From Phaffia rhodozyma (taxonomy: Eukaryota > Basidiomycota > Tremellomycetes > Cystofilobasidiales > Mrakiaceae), in assembly GCA_014706385.1 (NCBI GenBank), contig JACGZH010000009.1:1054001-1118000 (forward strand): 64,000 nucleotides of DNA, in the 5' to 3' direction. Under the pieces are notes generated by a model. That model saw nothing but the letters and a program-made list of their open reading frames with translations, was not told the DNA's origin and ran no database searches. Shown piece by piece: positions 45,586 through 61,963 of this stretch; the first letter of the stretch is position 1, and each line of letters opens with the position of its first letter. Both the position numbers and the translations under genes were made by a program.

Positions 45586-46590
45586 ATGTGGCTCACGGAT
45601 ATGCAAAGTATGGCATTCGTTCATCCTGTTGATTCTTTTTTTTTATATGGCTAAGTTGTCGAAAAGAAGTTGGTTGACTAGAATGTCTCTCATACTCATT
45701 CTGAAACATGGTTGCTGATTTTATAGAAATCGGGGTCGGTCTTACCTCGTTTGGCATGTTGTTCATGCTTTTGGGAATCATCATGTTCTTTGATGGCGCT
45801 CTACTTGCGCTTGGCAATGTTCGTATACATTCTTATTCCTCATCCCACTGTCTGATTTGATTTATTGATCTGATGAGATTCGTCAATCACATTTGATCGC
45901 TTGATTCGCTCGTTCGACATTGAATTAGATCCTCTTCCTCTCTGGACTAACGTTAATCATTGGTCCAACCAAGACGTTCCAGTTCTTCGCAAGGAAACAG
46001 AAAATAAGAGGAACCATCGCGTTCTTTCTCGGGTTTATTTTAGTCTTTCTCAAGGTTCGCATCCTCTTTCTTCCTCGTCTCGTCTTGTACAAGGAGTACA
46101 TTGCGTTGACGTCATTTCTTCAAAAACTCCTTTCCTCTCTGTACTGGAACAACGTTTACTCTAGTGGCCTTTCATCGGGGTTTGTGTGGAAGGATTCGGA
46201 TTTCTTAACTTGTTTGGGTGAGTTGGGCTTTCTTCGAAATTAACAATCTCTTGCCGGGTCCAGCTGACTTTGGCCTGATGGTTCTTTTCGCTGACCGTGT
46301 CGACTTTGTACTCGATCAGAGACTTCTTCCCTGTAATTCTCAACTTCCTTCGCCAACTACCAGTGATCGGAACATTCCTCTCATTACCATACATCCGAGG
46401 GGTGAGTAGTTCTTTGTTTCAAATTTGTGGTCTCGAGTATGGTGATCCCGAAAAATCTATAATCTGTAATACCTCACTAACGTCATATTTCCTGCCGTGG
46501 TTGGACAATATCGATCGTGATGATGCACTGTGGATGAAATGGAAAGAGCAGATAGTGGATCGAATAGTGGGCGTGCGCTCGGCGGTATAA
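45586..46590 (+). CDS. GOT1: Golgi transport protein Got1
   Basis: Exons 45586-45607, 45727-45818, 45929-46054, 46165-46217, 46320-46401, 46552-46590 total 414 nt (137 residues), the usual Got1 length. Sequence runs MWLTDMQKIGVGLTSFGMLF, LGIIMFFDGALLALGN, ILFLSGLTLIIGPTKTFQFF, RKQKIRGTIAFFLGFILVFL, WPFIGVCVEGFGFLNLFGDF, ending IVDRIVGVRSAV: four membrane spans with the GxxxxxxGxxxxFD signature. Got1 supports ER-to-Golgi vesicle fusion and sorting of Sec23/Sec24-type machinery. The last acceptor was placed at 46551 because it gives the conserved C-terminus; reading through from the previous exon would not. Confidence 0.94.
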
Positions 46591-47018
46591 TTCAAACAAA
46601 GATGGGCGACGTTTGGTGTGCTGTGGTTGATCTCTGTGTATCGATATCTTTCTCTGCGTCGTCCTTATTAGAGATGTTGTTCTTCTCTAGTGCATTCCCC
46701 AGGTGTTTGTCAAGGACACCGCATCACACGCTTGTTCCTCAAACATGCTTGCAAGCATACGTTTACTAGACCAAAGAGGACTATATGGCTTACATAATCA
46801 TATTATCACAATTACGTTGTTGTGACCACCGCGTAAATAAACACTCATTCATCTTCTCTCACTCACCTTCATACTCTCCCGCACTCCTGCTTGTCCTTGA
46901 CTCTTGCCTTCATCGCTGTCTCTTTCTGAGAATTGATCAAGAAACCGTAATAGATAGCTCATTGTGCATACAGCTACCGCCATATATCTAGTCCACCTTG
47001 GTGACAATTTGAGCCTTC
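46591..47018. other. Intergenic region
   Basis: 428 bp between GOT1 and the RA-PH gene. CT-rich, no coding signal recognised; an upstream exon of the RA-PH gene cannot be excluded. Confidence 0.4.
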
Positions 47019-50000
47019 ATGGTCTCCCTCCCTATGGATGGCGGAATGCTAAGCCCCATCCGAGCCTCTTCTATATCAGGAGGCGACACTGAGACTACTC
47101 CGACGAAGCCCCGGCTGCTCAAAGAGACCGTTTCCATGCATGAATACCAGGTCAGTATCAACAGATTTCTGCCTACCTGGCTCAAATATACCCTCTATCT
47201 TGAGGATGTTTCGAAGATTGGACATTGCAACTTGAAAGTGAGGAAGCACAGAGACGAACTGACGATAAGCTGGTAATCAACACATGACAGCTCTCGCCAA
47301 GGATATTGGAAGGTGATTTTAGAGCAGCTCAGAAAGAACATAGCCCGATGAAGATCAGAATCAGAAAAGATCCTCCCCCTCCATTGGACCTCTCGTTATC
47401 TGTCAGTAATCATTTGTCTCTATGGTTGTCTTTGACGATAACGTACGCTCATAAGAATCAGACTTCTCTCTTCACGTATCTCTTTTCGTCTTTGAATCCT
47501 TCGCACTCTCCGCTCGAATCGTAGACAAACTCCTCTTCACCTTCTCCTGACATTCATTCTTCACCTCCCACACCTGATCTCAATTCATATTCTCTCACGA
47601 GCTTGACCCTTCACCCGTCATCCTCCCAACCTTCTCTCTCTCAGCCTGAATCCGAATATTCTCCGTCTCACGAATCTTCGTCCGGGGATTCATCCTCCTC
47701 CTTTTTGGGTAGCGAAACTCAGAGTAACCGTCGAAATAAACCGGGTCGTTTGTCTCCTATCCCTCCGAACGTTCCAAACCAATCATATGAGCAACTCACA
47801 CCTTCTTCGACCTCCGGTCTTGGACTCGGCCTGTTGCATGTGTCGTTCGTTAAGGAGGAAGATCCCCGATCAATGCTTTCGGTCTCTCCAGGAGAGAGAA
47901 ACCGACCCCGATCCAGGAGTATTTCTTCAAACGTCGTAGGCCCTATCAAGCGCTCTACTTCCCCCTCTCCTCTCTCAAATATCACCAATAGCCCAAGCGC
48001 GACTTCCCAATTGACCTCGTTGACGTCTACGCCTTGGGCGAGGAAGATTTCTGGTAAACTTCGGGGAAGAAAGTCAACGCCAGATTTGCGGAGTAAATCG
48101 GCCTGGGACGGGGAACCTATGCCAAAAGTTCCCAGCGTACGAGCTACGTCACATGCTCTTTCTCCTCCAACGACAACAACATCAACAACAGGGAAGCGGA
48201 TTGGAAAGCTGAAAAGAGGGTTCTCATTCTCAACGGATGGACCAAATCTTCCCTCTGTTCCTTTTCAAAACAATCCTTCGCATCGACCTTCCATCTCTCC
48301 GTCCCCGTCATCTTTCACTACATCCACAATTCATATTTCGACTTCCTCGTCATCTAAGCTTCCGAAATTAAGCAAGGATCGATCAACCCCACCTACATGT
48401 TCATCTCCTCTCCCACCACCTCTTGACCCATTCGCTGCGGATGCGCCTTTCATACCATCTCCTCCCAGGCCAATCATACCTGCCGGTCATGCTCCAGCCG
48501 AGGGAACAAATCAGAACAAGAAGGGCGCAGTGTTTCCCCATCACCCACCTCGAAGTAGAAGCCATAGTGGCGCTTCAAGAAGAACGAGTTCGCCTATGGG
48601 GCGTGATAAAAATAACGAAGAAGAAGCAAAGAAGAATCTGGACAAACAGAAAGACGAAGGAGGTTTCCGGAAGCCAAGAGCACCTTGGTTAATTGACGAA
48701 TTTCCAAAAGTGATCCCTTCATCATCAGCATCATCTACTTGTTCCTCTTCCTCTTCTGCTCCAGGTAACGAATCGATCCAGAAAGAAGGGGAGAAACAGG
48801 TCTATGGACGTCCGGCATCTCCTTCATCAGGAAATATATCCGCTGCTTCACAGGAATCATTGATGGAAGGCATGGAAGGCCTGTGGCTCGAAAAAGAGGG
48901 AGAACCCCAATTTTTTAGTTCATGGTACAATACACAGATCGAAACCCAACAGACATTATCTTCTTTGCCTTCTTCAAGGACGCTTCGACCTGCTCCCTCA
49001 CCTGTCATCGATCCTTCTGAAGACCGACCATCCTCAGGTTCTCCTAGCTCGAAAGACCGGGTCTTACCGCCATATGCATCACCGCCCGCCACTGCGGCAG
49101 TACATACAACGATCACACTGGGTGCTCCTTTACAGGAAGAAGCAAGATATTCCACTCTCTTTGGTTCCTACAACTCTTTCAAGTCGTGCACCGGGGATGA
49201 TACCGGAAGGGAAAGCTTTGAATTCGCTCAAGATGGAGGAGAGAGTGAACGTGGAAGAGGCCGTGCTCGAGTTGAGCCCGTTGGGACTGAGGGCAAGCAC
49301 GAGGAGTACATAGGAAATAACATACCGGTAGGTCCAAATCGGACGACGGATGCTGGACAAGGCCTACAAAAAGGTGGTGGTGGTGGTGGTGATGATGGCG
49401 ATGAGGATGATGGAGATAGGAGAGGAAGGAGACCGATGAGGGGTGACGAGAATGAAGCAACTCCAGAAGAAGAGGAGGAGGATGGAGAAGACAACGAAGA
49501 AGATGAGGGTGACTCAGACTCATCATCTGATGACGGATGTGAAAGCGCTACAGAGGGTTTAGAAAATCCCTCGGCTTGCCCAAACGAAAGATCGAAAGAT
49601 CGAGAAGGTGACGAGGATGACGACGTGCCGCTTGCGCTCGCACATCCTTCCACCGCTCTCAAGGCTCAGAAGAGTCTCAGGTTGAGAAGGAAGAAGGAGA
49701 AGTTGGACAGGAGGATTCGGGAGAAAAAAGCTGCCGCTTCCGCTGCTGGTGGCAATGATGTGAACGTAGGTAGAGGAGAAGTCCACGAAGCCGAACTTGA
49801 CAAAGGGAACTTTAACGGGAAGGAACGTAGAGGAGTGATTTCTCCTCCAACTCGCAAGCGACGAGAGCGTCGCGTAGCGGATGCTCGGCATAAAATTCGA
49901 GAACAAGTAGAAAAGGATTTATCCTCTGCTCACGGAGTTATCGGCATGGACGGCGTGCTGATTGCAGAAGAGTTGGAGAAGCGTCTGTTGGCATTGAATC

Positions 50001-52183
50001 TCTCGGCGACTCAGACGCAAGCTTGGGCAGGAGAGTCTCTGTTAACAGGAGGTTCTCACTCAGCGGTCAGATCAAGAAAGTCCAGCGCGAGCGGACCCTC
50101 GTCTTCTGGATTAGCATCAGAATCAGCTGTGCAACCCGCGGGCTCTGGGTCTTCCATGCTTCCATTGAGCGAAATGGGGGTCTTAAACCTTGGACCGGTT
50201 CCAATGGAAGCCACCCGTTCGTTGCCTGTAGCCACAGGCTACTCCAGAGGAGACTCTTCTTCATCTCGAGATCCGTTCTCGACCACCTCAACCACGACTG
50301 CCGCTGCAACTAGTATCACGACGGCTCATCAATCAAATCCTCCGGCTGGCACGCATCCTCTTGGTCGAGCAAAATCTACTAAAGAACCGTCTAGGGCTGA
50401 ACGATCGGGGACAATCCGTCAAAATCGGCATACCGGCTTGGCATCACCTTCTCAACCTGTTGCCCCCGTCATCCGTCGAAGACCCTCCGAGCCTCAACTA
50501 CACTCAAGCGAAGGTCAGCGAGCGATGAATGGCGAGATGAAACCACCGAGTGTCCCGCCTTTGCCCTATCTTCCCGGCGCCAGCGTCAATTTCTCGACGT
50601 ACAATGTCCATACCCCGCCCCCACATGCTGTTACGATGTCCTCACCTGTCAACGGATCCTTCTCAGATAAGGTGTCTCCTAGAGTAAGATCGCGTCGACC
50701 GACAATCTCGACAAACATCAGCCCATCTACAGTTCCTGATCATGCTAGGACTTTGCCCAGTCCGATCGTGATCAAACGGATGCGATTCCACTTTGAGCAA
50801 ATCGGAGGAAAGTCGGTCGATGTGGATTTGACAGAGACCACCACGGCAGGTGTAGTGTTGAACTCTTTGAGAAAAAGTGGAGACCTGGATGTTGGGCGAA
50901 AAGGAGAAGAGTTGCTCAAAGGTGGTTGGGCAGTCTGGGAGAGCGGAAAGGATTGGGGTATCGGTAAATATTAGCTGATGCTTCTCAGTCATCAGTTCAC
51001 AACATGGATTGTTGACACGATGAATTTTCTCCTGTCTCTTATGACCAACAGAGCGGCCTATTCGAGAATATGAACAGCTTCTTTCGATAGCCTCTTCGTG
51101 GAATGAGATCACTAAGCTGAACGCGTTCGTCATCAAAAGATGCCTTATGTCTGGTCAATTGAATATCAATGTACGCTCGTTCTGTCATTCATTTACAACC
51201 AGTCATATAACTGTTCATAGCTCTGATATTGTTTTTAATATTCGTACGACAGAATATTCCTGGTCAACGTCCTAACATCATTGGATCGTGCAAGTTGTGG
51301 CAGTGTAAGAAGAACAAATGGTCAAAACGATTTGTGGAGATCAGAGATGGTGTCGTCTGGGTGTGCAAGAATGACCGAGTTAGTATACTTTCAGCCTCCT
51401 CTGACATTTTCGGCGACATGGATTCGTTGTGTAGATATTTGTATAGCGAAACTGATCAATCGAGTTTGTGCATTCCAACGATAAATATCAGGGCAAAGAC
51501 GAACAGTACCTCTGCGCACTCTCTGCGTTTGATATCTATACTTTGACCAAGCCGATCCCGAAAGCTCCGTCCGGTCGAATTTGGTGTCTCAAGAGTCGTT
51601 CGTCCAAATGTTTCATGGCACTGACATCAATTTGTTGAAGAGCGATACGCTGATGTATCCTCGATCTGTGTTTACTCACCGTTCAGAGGACAAGGCGGCA
51701 TTCTTTGAAGACCCTGCGGACTATATGCACTTATTCGTATGCGACGAACGAGCGTTCGACTCAATCCATCGACGAACATTTTCTGCCAGAGTACGTCGAC
51801 TGCTCTTCAATCTTCATCAAACAAAGTTATCTGACCTACGTTGTTTGCTTGATCGTCCATCTGGTTCTATGTTGCAGTCCCAAGCATTAACAGTATCAAA
51901 CCCAGCACTCTTTTCTACCCGGTCGACCTCAGGTTCACCCGGCGCGCCATCCCCCTCTGCAACTGTGCCCACCTCTACATATCCTAACCCCCACGCTCAC
52001 ACTCACAGGCAAGGGCAAGGCTCACACCATAGACCAAGTTCGCCGGCACTTGCACTAGTTAGTTCTTCCGCTTTGGCATCATCTGCACAAACTTCCGTCG
52101 GTCCTTCTGGAGCAGGAACAGTTGGGCAGGGAAAGAGTTTGTGGGAAAAGGGAAGTTTGTTGAGTAAGTTGTCGGGAAAATAG
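47019..52183 (+). CDS. Large disordered protein with RA-like and PH domains (MRL/Grb7-like arrangement)
   Basis: Exons 47019-47150, 47291-47401, 47525-50957, 51052-51170, 51253-51378, 51492-51597, 51687-51790, 51878-52183 sum to 4,437 nt (1,478 residues). The first about 1,080 residues are Ser/Pro-rich with basic patches, an acidic Glu/Asp block and a basic coiled segment (KAQKSLRLRRKKEKLDRR). An RA-like domain follows (RMRFHFEQIGGKSVDVDL, ERPIREYEQLLSI). A PH domain comes next (GSCKLWQCKKNKWSKRFVEI, then IWCLKSQ joined to DKAAFFEDPADYMHLFVCD). The coupled RA-PH order is that of RIAM/lamellipodin and Grb7 adaptors, which link Ras-family GTPases to membranes and actin. A cortical polarity role is inference. 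The exon-6 donor (GTTCGT) was chosen because it restores the PH core. Confidence 0.78.
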
Positions 52184-52834
52184 AATCGAGTCAATAAAAT
52201 CAGTAAGGACCACAAAGTGTATCCTCGTGTAACGCATTCTCTTCGCATCCTCTTCCTTTCTCTATTCACATCTTTATCAGGCTCTATTCTTTGTCCCTTC
52301 CCTTCATACAAAAGTCATCATACCTTGGATCGTCACCTTCCACCCAGTTTGGCTCAACCTTCTTCGAGAACCGTTGTCTCGCCTCTCTCGGCCTATATTG
52401 TTGTGCTACACATATATTCCCTCACCCTCTTCATCTTTTACGTCCTCTATCTTTCTTCATCGTTGCATTCTCATTTCCATTTACTTCTCGTTTCGTGACA
52501 CACACTGCTCTTCACTCATTTTATCCTTCTCGAGTTGACCCTGTCCGCTCTCGTAAGACTCGAATCCATGGATCTTGACTGTAGAAACAAGGGAGTCGGC
52601 GAAACTTATGACGTGTACAGGAGAGTCATGAACAGTGTTCTTATTTAACGTTCAGCAAGAATGTTATCTCTGTTAAGAATGATTGATAGATATATGCACA
52701 ATGGACAGCTAGGAAAAGACAAGAAGATGTACATCCTGCTCTGGTTTTGAATCGAGATCGTGATCTAGAGTAGACCGGATGAAAAAAGTCGCAAGAGAGT
52801 GTTTTTGATTATTTTTGTCGGGAAGTAGGGACCT
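52184..52834. other. Convergent intergenic region
   Basis: 651 bp between convergent RA-PH and LSM2 genes; strongly CT-rich up to about 52560, then AT-rich. No gene seen. Confidence 0.45.
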
Positions 52835-53613
52835 TTATTTCGGTTTGCTCGATGATTGGGCCTCTGCAATATGTTACACGTTCAAGATCGTATGGAGGGA
52901 AAGAGAGACGAGTCATCGAGGCAACATGATCAAAACAAGCACAAAATACGAAAGAGAACATTCTCGGTCAGCCCTCTGCGCGTCGAATAGCAGAGAAGAG
53001 GTGATGGTAGAAGAAGCTGCAAAGTAAAAACGCTGACCTCTTCTAGTAGCGTCTTCTAGAAGCTGGGTATCTATTGCCTGACCAGGCAGCTGAACGTATC
53101 TCACGACAGATCCTCTGATGAAGCAGTTCTTGACGGTAGCCTAATTTGTACAACCAGTTGATTCAATATGAGAGCAGTCATTTACATAAGCATGAAAGGG
53201 ATAGATAGACGGACCATATGCGGGTGTCTTTCGGTGTCGAGAACTTTGATGTTGTCCAGCCGGATGTTCAAGAACTGGTCGACCGACTTGAGCGTACCCG
53301 AGATGCAGAGATCGTTCTTGAGTTCTACGGTGACCTCTGTGGAATCAAGTTTGGAGAATATCTGGTGGATCAGTCAGGGCGGGGATACGCAAGGAAGAGA
53401 ACGAGACGACAAACCTTGGTCGGTCAATGTTTTGAAGACACTAGGGAATGATAGAATCGAGGAAGACGAATAAATCAACGATGTTGACAAGCGACGAGAC
53501 ACACGTTCAGAAGCATAAAATAAACTCACGAGAAGAGAAGCTGAAAAATTTATATCGGACAAGTGATTAGTAATAGTTGAGACAAACAGACGGGTGAGCG
53601 GGATGCGTACCAT
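52835..53613 (-). CDS. LSM2: U6 snRNA-associated Sm-like protein Lsm2
   Basis: Six minus-strand exons (53611-53613, 53530-53540, 53415-53440, 53215-53336, 53038-53140, 52835-52863) total 294 nt (97 residues), matching Lsm2. The first coding exon is only ATG (ATG|GTACGC) and the second is 11 nt; together they read MLLFSVFKTLTDQ. Sm1 and Sm2 motifs follow: EVTVELKNDLCISGTLKSVD, FLNIRLDNIKVLD, then NCFIRGSVVRYVQLPGQAID and LLEDATRREAQ. Lsm2 is part of the nuclear Lsm2-8 ring on U6 and the cytoplasmic Lsm1-7 decapping ring. Divergent from the NDUFB4 gene 328 bp away. Confidence 0.96.
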
Positions 53614-53941
53614 GATTAAAAAAGGATGGGACAGTGTAGAATGGAGATGAGGGAAAGGAAGGAAGGAGATGAGTACTGTCGAGTAGTAGATCGCTCTGTG
53701 TAGTCTTTTGGCGAACGTTTCGTAGTCTTGCGAGAGATAAATTTGTATTATGAAGGGTTTGGGGTTCAATAGAGAAATACTTCGAGCCGCATTAGGACGT
53801 CGACTATGAAATATGTTGATCTCCTCTAGATCTCACCCCCATCTCGAAGACTGTGCCCAGAGTTCGCGTTTCATACCCATCACTCACCTCAACTTGACCC
53901 ATCCATCATGATTCCCACTCGTGTGTTCAGAGCAAGTGACC
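53614..53941. other. Divergent promoter region LSM2 / NDUFB4
   Basis: 328 bp between the divergent starts. An ATG at 53907 opens a short frame that would not splice in frame with the NDUFB4 body, so it is either leader sequence or a small upstream ORF. Confidence 0.4.
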
Positions 53942-54493
53942 ATGGCTACCGTAGGTCTCCTCCCGTGTCATAGTTCCATTCCCAGATTGACATCCTTGCT
54001 CATACTTTTCCCTTCTACTTTGGTTCATAAAGAGCCTGTCTTGGTTAGTCTTTCCTCTTCTCCTCAAAAGGAGCCCCGCCATTTGTTCGAGATGCCAACC
54101 ATTCGATCTATTCATCTGCATACCTTTTGATCGATTGAAACAACAGAAAGACCCAGCGGTCGAGCGATGGTCTGCTATGAGAGAGGATCTTTACAAGGGT
54201 TTCCGAATCAGTAGACGAAACATCTTGCCCATCCTTGGTTTCGCCGTCGCCTTCCCACTTGGCGTCTACTACGTCGCTGTTTGGGAGACTGTTCGTGTTT
54301 GCTTTTCATCTTTTTGGAAAAAGGAATTCTGCATCCTCTAACTGCCTTACTAACTTCTACCCTAACATAGAACCAAGGATTCGACCTCGCTGGTGCGACG
54401 TACGAGGTTCCGCTTCGAAGAGTTGACCGAAGGCTGGAAGACTTGGACGAGCTCCGGTCTTTGCAGGTTATCAAGCAGTACAAGGATCTCTGA
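53942..54493 (+). CDS. Mitochondrial complex I accessory subunit NDUFB4/B15-like
   Basis: Exons 53942-53950, 54147-54290, 54371-54493 total 276 nt (91 residues). The first exon is 9 nt (MAT). KDPAVERWSAMREDLYKGF is the fungal B15 signature (DPALExWxAMREnxYKxF), followed by FRISRRN, one membrane span (ILPILGFAVAFPLGVYYVAV) and a charged tail. NDUFB4 sits in the distal membrane arm of respiratory complex I. Its presence implies the organism has complex I, unlike Saccharomyces. The start was set at 53942 because it is the only nearby ATG that splices in frame. Confidence 0.82.
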
Positions 54494-55178
54494 TCTTCTA
54501 TTGATCTCGTCCACAAGATCATCAACATAGATCGAAAATGGAGGAGAGTGTGTTGGTCCAAAGAAGAGGATTTCCTCCTTCTGTGTACCTCAAATCTTTC
54601 ACCGATTTCCAATCTGTCTCAAGACTATCCTTTCACGATCTATATCTTCTTTTCTACTGCACCATTTTTGTTTCTTTTTTGTATGCACTCTTAGCTGTTG
54701 TTGTTCTTCCTCTTTTACAATGTTCTTTTAACCAATTATTTTTTTCCTTTCTTGGAAGCTCTTGACTATTAGCCAGGTGGGCGAGATGAGATCAAAGGAA
54801 AGAGAACAAGATGCCAACACTTCCTTTTAAAAAAAGCAACAGAGCTCTGGGTCAATTAGATCGTACAAACTTATTATGAATGAAGGAAGGTGCTGTCAAG
54901 AATAGGTAAAGGCTTGCATCAACAGGCGATAAACAGGCAAATCGACCCGAAGATCTGAGATTTAGTTTGGTAAGATTTGTTTGTTGATATCTAGTGTACA
55001 GATACAATTAACAGGAAGAAAGAATAAGGCCCGGAAAACTAGGTTCAAAAATAAAGATGACAGAACAGAAGGAAATCGAATAAAGACAGAAACTCAGAAG
55101 AAGAACATGTGTCTCTCAGATGGACAAGCAGCATAGAAGGTGAAGAATCAAGTTAAGTAAGAGTAAAGAAAGAGTGCC
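54494..55178. other. Convergent intergenic region
   Basis: 685 bp between convergent NDUFB4 and NUF2. T-rich 3' UTR-like sequence (54640-54750), then AT-rich. No gene seen. Confidence 0.45.
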
Positions 55179-57472
55179 TTATGAATGGTCTAATCCGAGT
55201 CCAAGTTTAGTATTCATCTCGTCCATGTACGCTCCTGTCGTATTTCACCCCATTCAGACAGACCAGTTCAGACATATACATGACGTTAGACAAAGTGGAT
55301 ATAATTGAGAGTATGAGAGTGTGAGAGGATGAGAAGATGGATTTAGACTGACGGACGTGGTCCCGGAGTTTCCAGTATTCATTGATCAACGCGTTTGCCT
55401 CTGCTTGGTTCCGAGCGAGATACTCGTCGCTCTGTTGAGTTCGCCAATCCATCTGATCGTTAGTTTTTGCAAGATTGTACTTAAGATTTTGATCTAAAAG
55501 TCAAAAAAGAGAACGGACCTCGGCCTTAAGAATCATGTACTCCTTCTCTTTTGCCTCCAGTGCTTTCTCATCTTCATCTTTTTCTTGGAGAACAATTTTG
55601 AGCTGTTCTCTAAGCGAACCGATGCTCTGTCTGAACCTGTCCTTCTTCTCGGCCCAAGACTCTCGAGCCCGATTGAGTTTATCTGTCGCGTTTGTTAATT
55701 GAATTTGCAGTTGCTATAAATGAACAAGGAAGAAAAAGGCGATGTATTAATATCCATGATATCTTCAATAAGCAACGATAGAAACAAAAACTTACCTCTA
55801 GTCGAGTTGTCTGAGAATTGCTGGTCACGATCGCTCGGGACAAATCATTCGTCAAAGTGTTGAGTCTGTGTTGAGTCTGATGGAATGTTCGTTGTGTCGA
55901 TTCGGCTTCTTTCTGAATATCGATTAGCTCTCGGATTTCCTATACAAGATAAAGGATAAAGAAAGCATCAAAAAGTAAGAGCTGGCGTTGAGGAAAACAG
56001 TATAGAAAAACAAAAGAAAAAGACCTGGTTGAGAACATACTTGCTCAAGGGAACCGATCACCTCAAGTTTCATCCCAAGCTCTCTGCCCTTCCGAAGATA
56101 ATTTCCCAGAAGCTGTTTCTCGTTATTCGTCCTCTCAGCCAGGTCAAGAATGTTTCGTCGGACACGTTCAGGTGATCGAACTAGTCGGCTGTTGGCAGCT
56201 TCTATATCGTTCGAGAGCGCTGTGATCTCTGCTTGATGTGTTTCCTAAAACATGAGAACACGGAATGTAGACAAAATTCTTTTCAGACACAAGTCACTGA
56301 TTTTTGGAACAGTTAACAAAGAAAAAAAAAGGGACGAACATGTTGTTCTTTGAGTTTCTTTCGTTCTTCTGTCACAGCAAATACGCTCTGCTTCAACGCT
56401 TTCTCTTCCCTAGCGAGTAGAGTAAGCTCCGCGTTGATGGTTTCAACACGTTGTTCAGCTTGAGCAACAAGAGACTCATCCGCCTGGTTTCGTTGTCTAG
56501 AAGGAGGAAGAAACAATAGAAAGATCAAACGGGAACACAAAGTCAGGAATGATGGCGCCTTCGAAAGAGGAAGAGGAATAAATCAACAGACTTGACGGAT
56601 TGAATCTCATGCTCCACATTTTGATGCTCATTTTGCAGCATTTGAAGGCTGGCAACAAAATCCCACAGTTTGATATACACAGACGCAAGAGATGCGCCGA
56701 TAATCGATATAAATTAACGATCCGGAATGTTGTACAATTCGTTGTTGGAAGAGAATGAACGCACCGTTCTTCTATTCGCTCTCCTTCTATCATTCTCTCC
56801 TCAAACAGATCCATTGAGGTGTGTCTAGACGATGCCGGCGAGTTCAATATCATCAGCATATGAATTCAACAAGATGTGTGAACACACAAGAGAAGACCCA
56901 CTTGAATTTGGCGAAATTAATCACGCCCGATAGGGAGTCTCTCACTCTCGCTGGCTCCGGTCTTGTCAAGTCTTGGATGGTGAATGTCTCGACCCCAGCA
57001 ATTTTGGCCAGCCGTTTGACATGCAAGAAAAACATATGAAACGTGGTGGCTTCGGTCAAAAGATCCTGTCATAACAATCAACATGCGAAGCGGTTGATGT
57101 CAGTTGAAGAGAGAGCAAAGCCAAAATGAGTGAACTCCATCCTAAGAGGTGATTGCGCAACAAAACGGGACACCGACGTACGCCGTACGCGACCATGCCG
57201 AGTAGAACCGTTCTCGGATTTTCAAATGAATGAAATCCTACACCTGTAAATGTCTGAAGTAGAAGCGCCCAAGCATTCTGGATGGATGAGGCCGTGGGCT
57301 TCGTGATTTCTTCCTCAGACAACTGAACGTGAAGGTCTTGGAGGCAGGCAGATATCTCATGTGGTCGGAGGATAGGGTACGTGATTCCATTATGGCCTCC
57401 TCCTCCAGGAGGTATGGAGGCCATAGGGGCATTTGTATGGCCTGGTGCCATCGAAGATCGTTTGTAATTCAT
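55179..57472 (-). CDS. NUF2: Kinetochore protein Nuf2 (Ndc80 complex)
   Basis: Multi-exon minus-strand gene starting MNYKRSSMAPG (ATG at 57470-57472). The N-terminal calponin-homology-like Nuf2 domain is seen as YPILRPHEISACLQDLHVQL, SSIQNAWALLLQTF and, downstream, FFLHVKRLAKIAGVETFTIQ, RVRDSLSGVINFAKF. Long coiled-coil exons follow (AEQRVETINAELTLLAREEK, VFAVTEERKKLKEQ). The C-terminus is EANALINEYWKLRDHV joined across an intron to YMDEMNTKLGLGLDHS. Nuf2 dimerises with Ndc80 to attach microtubules to kinetochores. The final acceptor (ACAG at about 55232) with a GTCAGT donor keeps the frame. Internal boundaries in 55500-56900 were not all resolved. Confidence 0.9.
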
Positions 57473-57621
57473 CAGTGTATGAGTAGCTGTTCCTCCAAAA
57501 GGATGGCAAGCGGGGTCACACAACAGGCAAGGATGAAGGTTAATGCAGCAAAGCAAAAGACAGCAAACAGACACGTCATTGTCAAAATAATTCATCTATC
57601 GCGTGCAACATTCAAATACTA

Positions 57622-57694
57622 ACGCGTCGAATCATTCACATAAGTCACATTTCGACGCGTTTAAGGATAGTAACCAACCATCTATGCGACGCGT
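57622..57694. promoter_or_regulatory. Three ACGCGT MCB (MBF) elements
   Basis: Exact ACGCGT palindromes at 57622-57627, 57655-57660 and 57689-57694, spaced 33 and 34 bp. They lie in the 290-bp divergent promoter of NUF2 and MCM4. ACGCGT is the MluI cell-cycle box bound by Mbp1-type MBF at G1/S, and MCM genes are classic targets. Three copies at near three-helical-turn spacing is very unlikely by chance. Confidence 0.88.
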
Positions 57695-57762
57695 CCAGGC
57701 TTGAGTTGTTTGATCATTCTTTCCAAACACCACTCATTACAACCCACAACCCACGTTACATC

Positions 57763-61963
<4,201 letters not shown>

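Noticed and set aside
49179..49526. Minus-strand ORFs over the RA-PH gene (His-, Ser- and Pro-rich)
   Set aside because: Low-complexity shadows of the Gly/Asp/Glu repeats on the coding strand.
53907..53950. Upstream ATG (53907) as the NDUFB4 start
   Set aside because: Its frame does not splice in phase with the conserved DPAVERW exon; the ATG at 53942 does.
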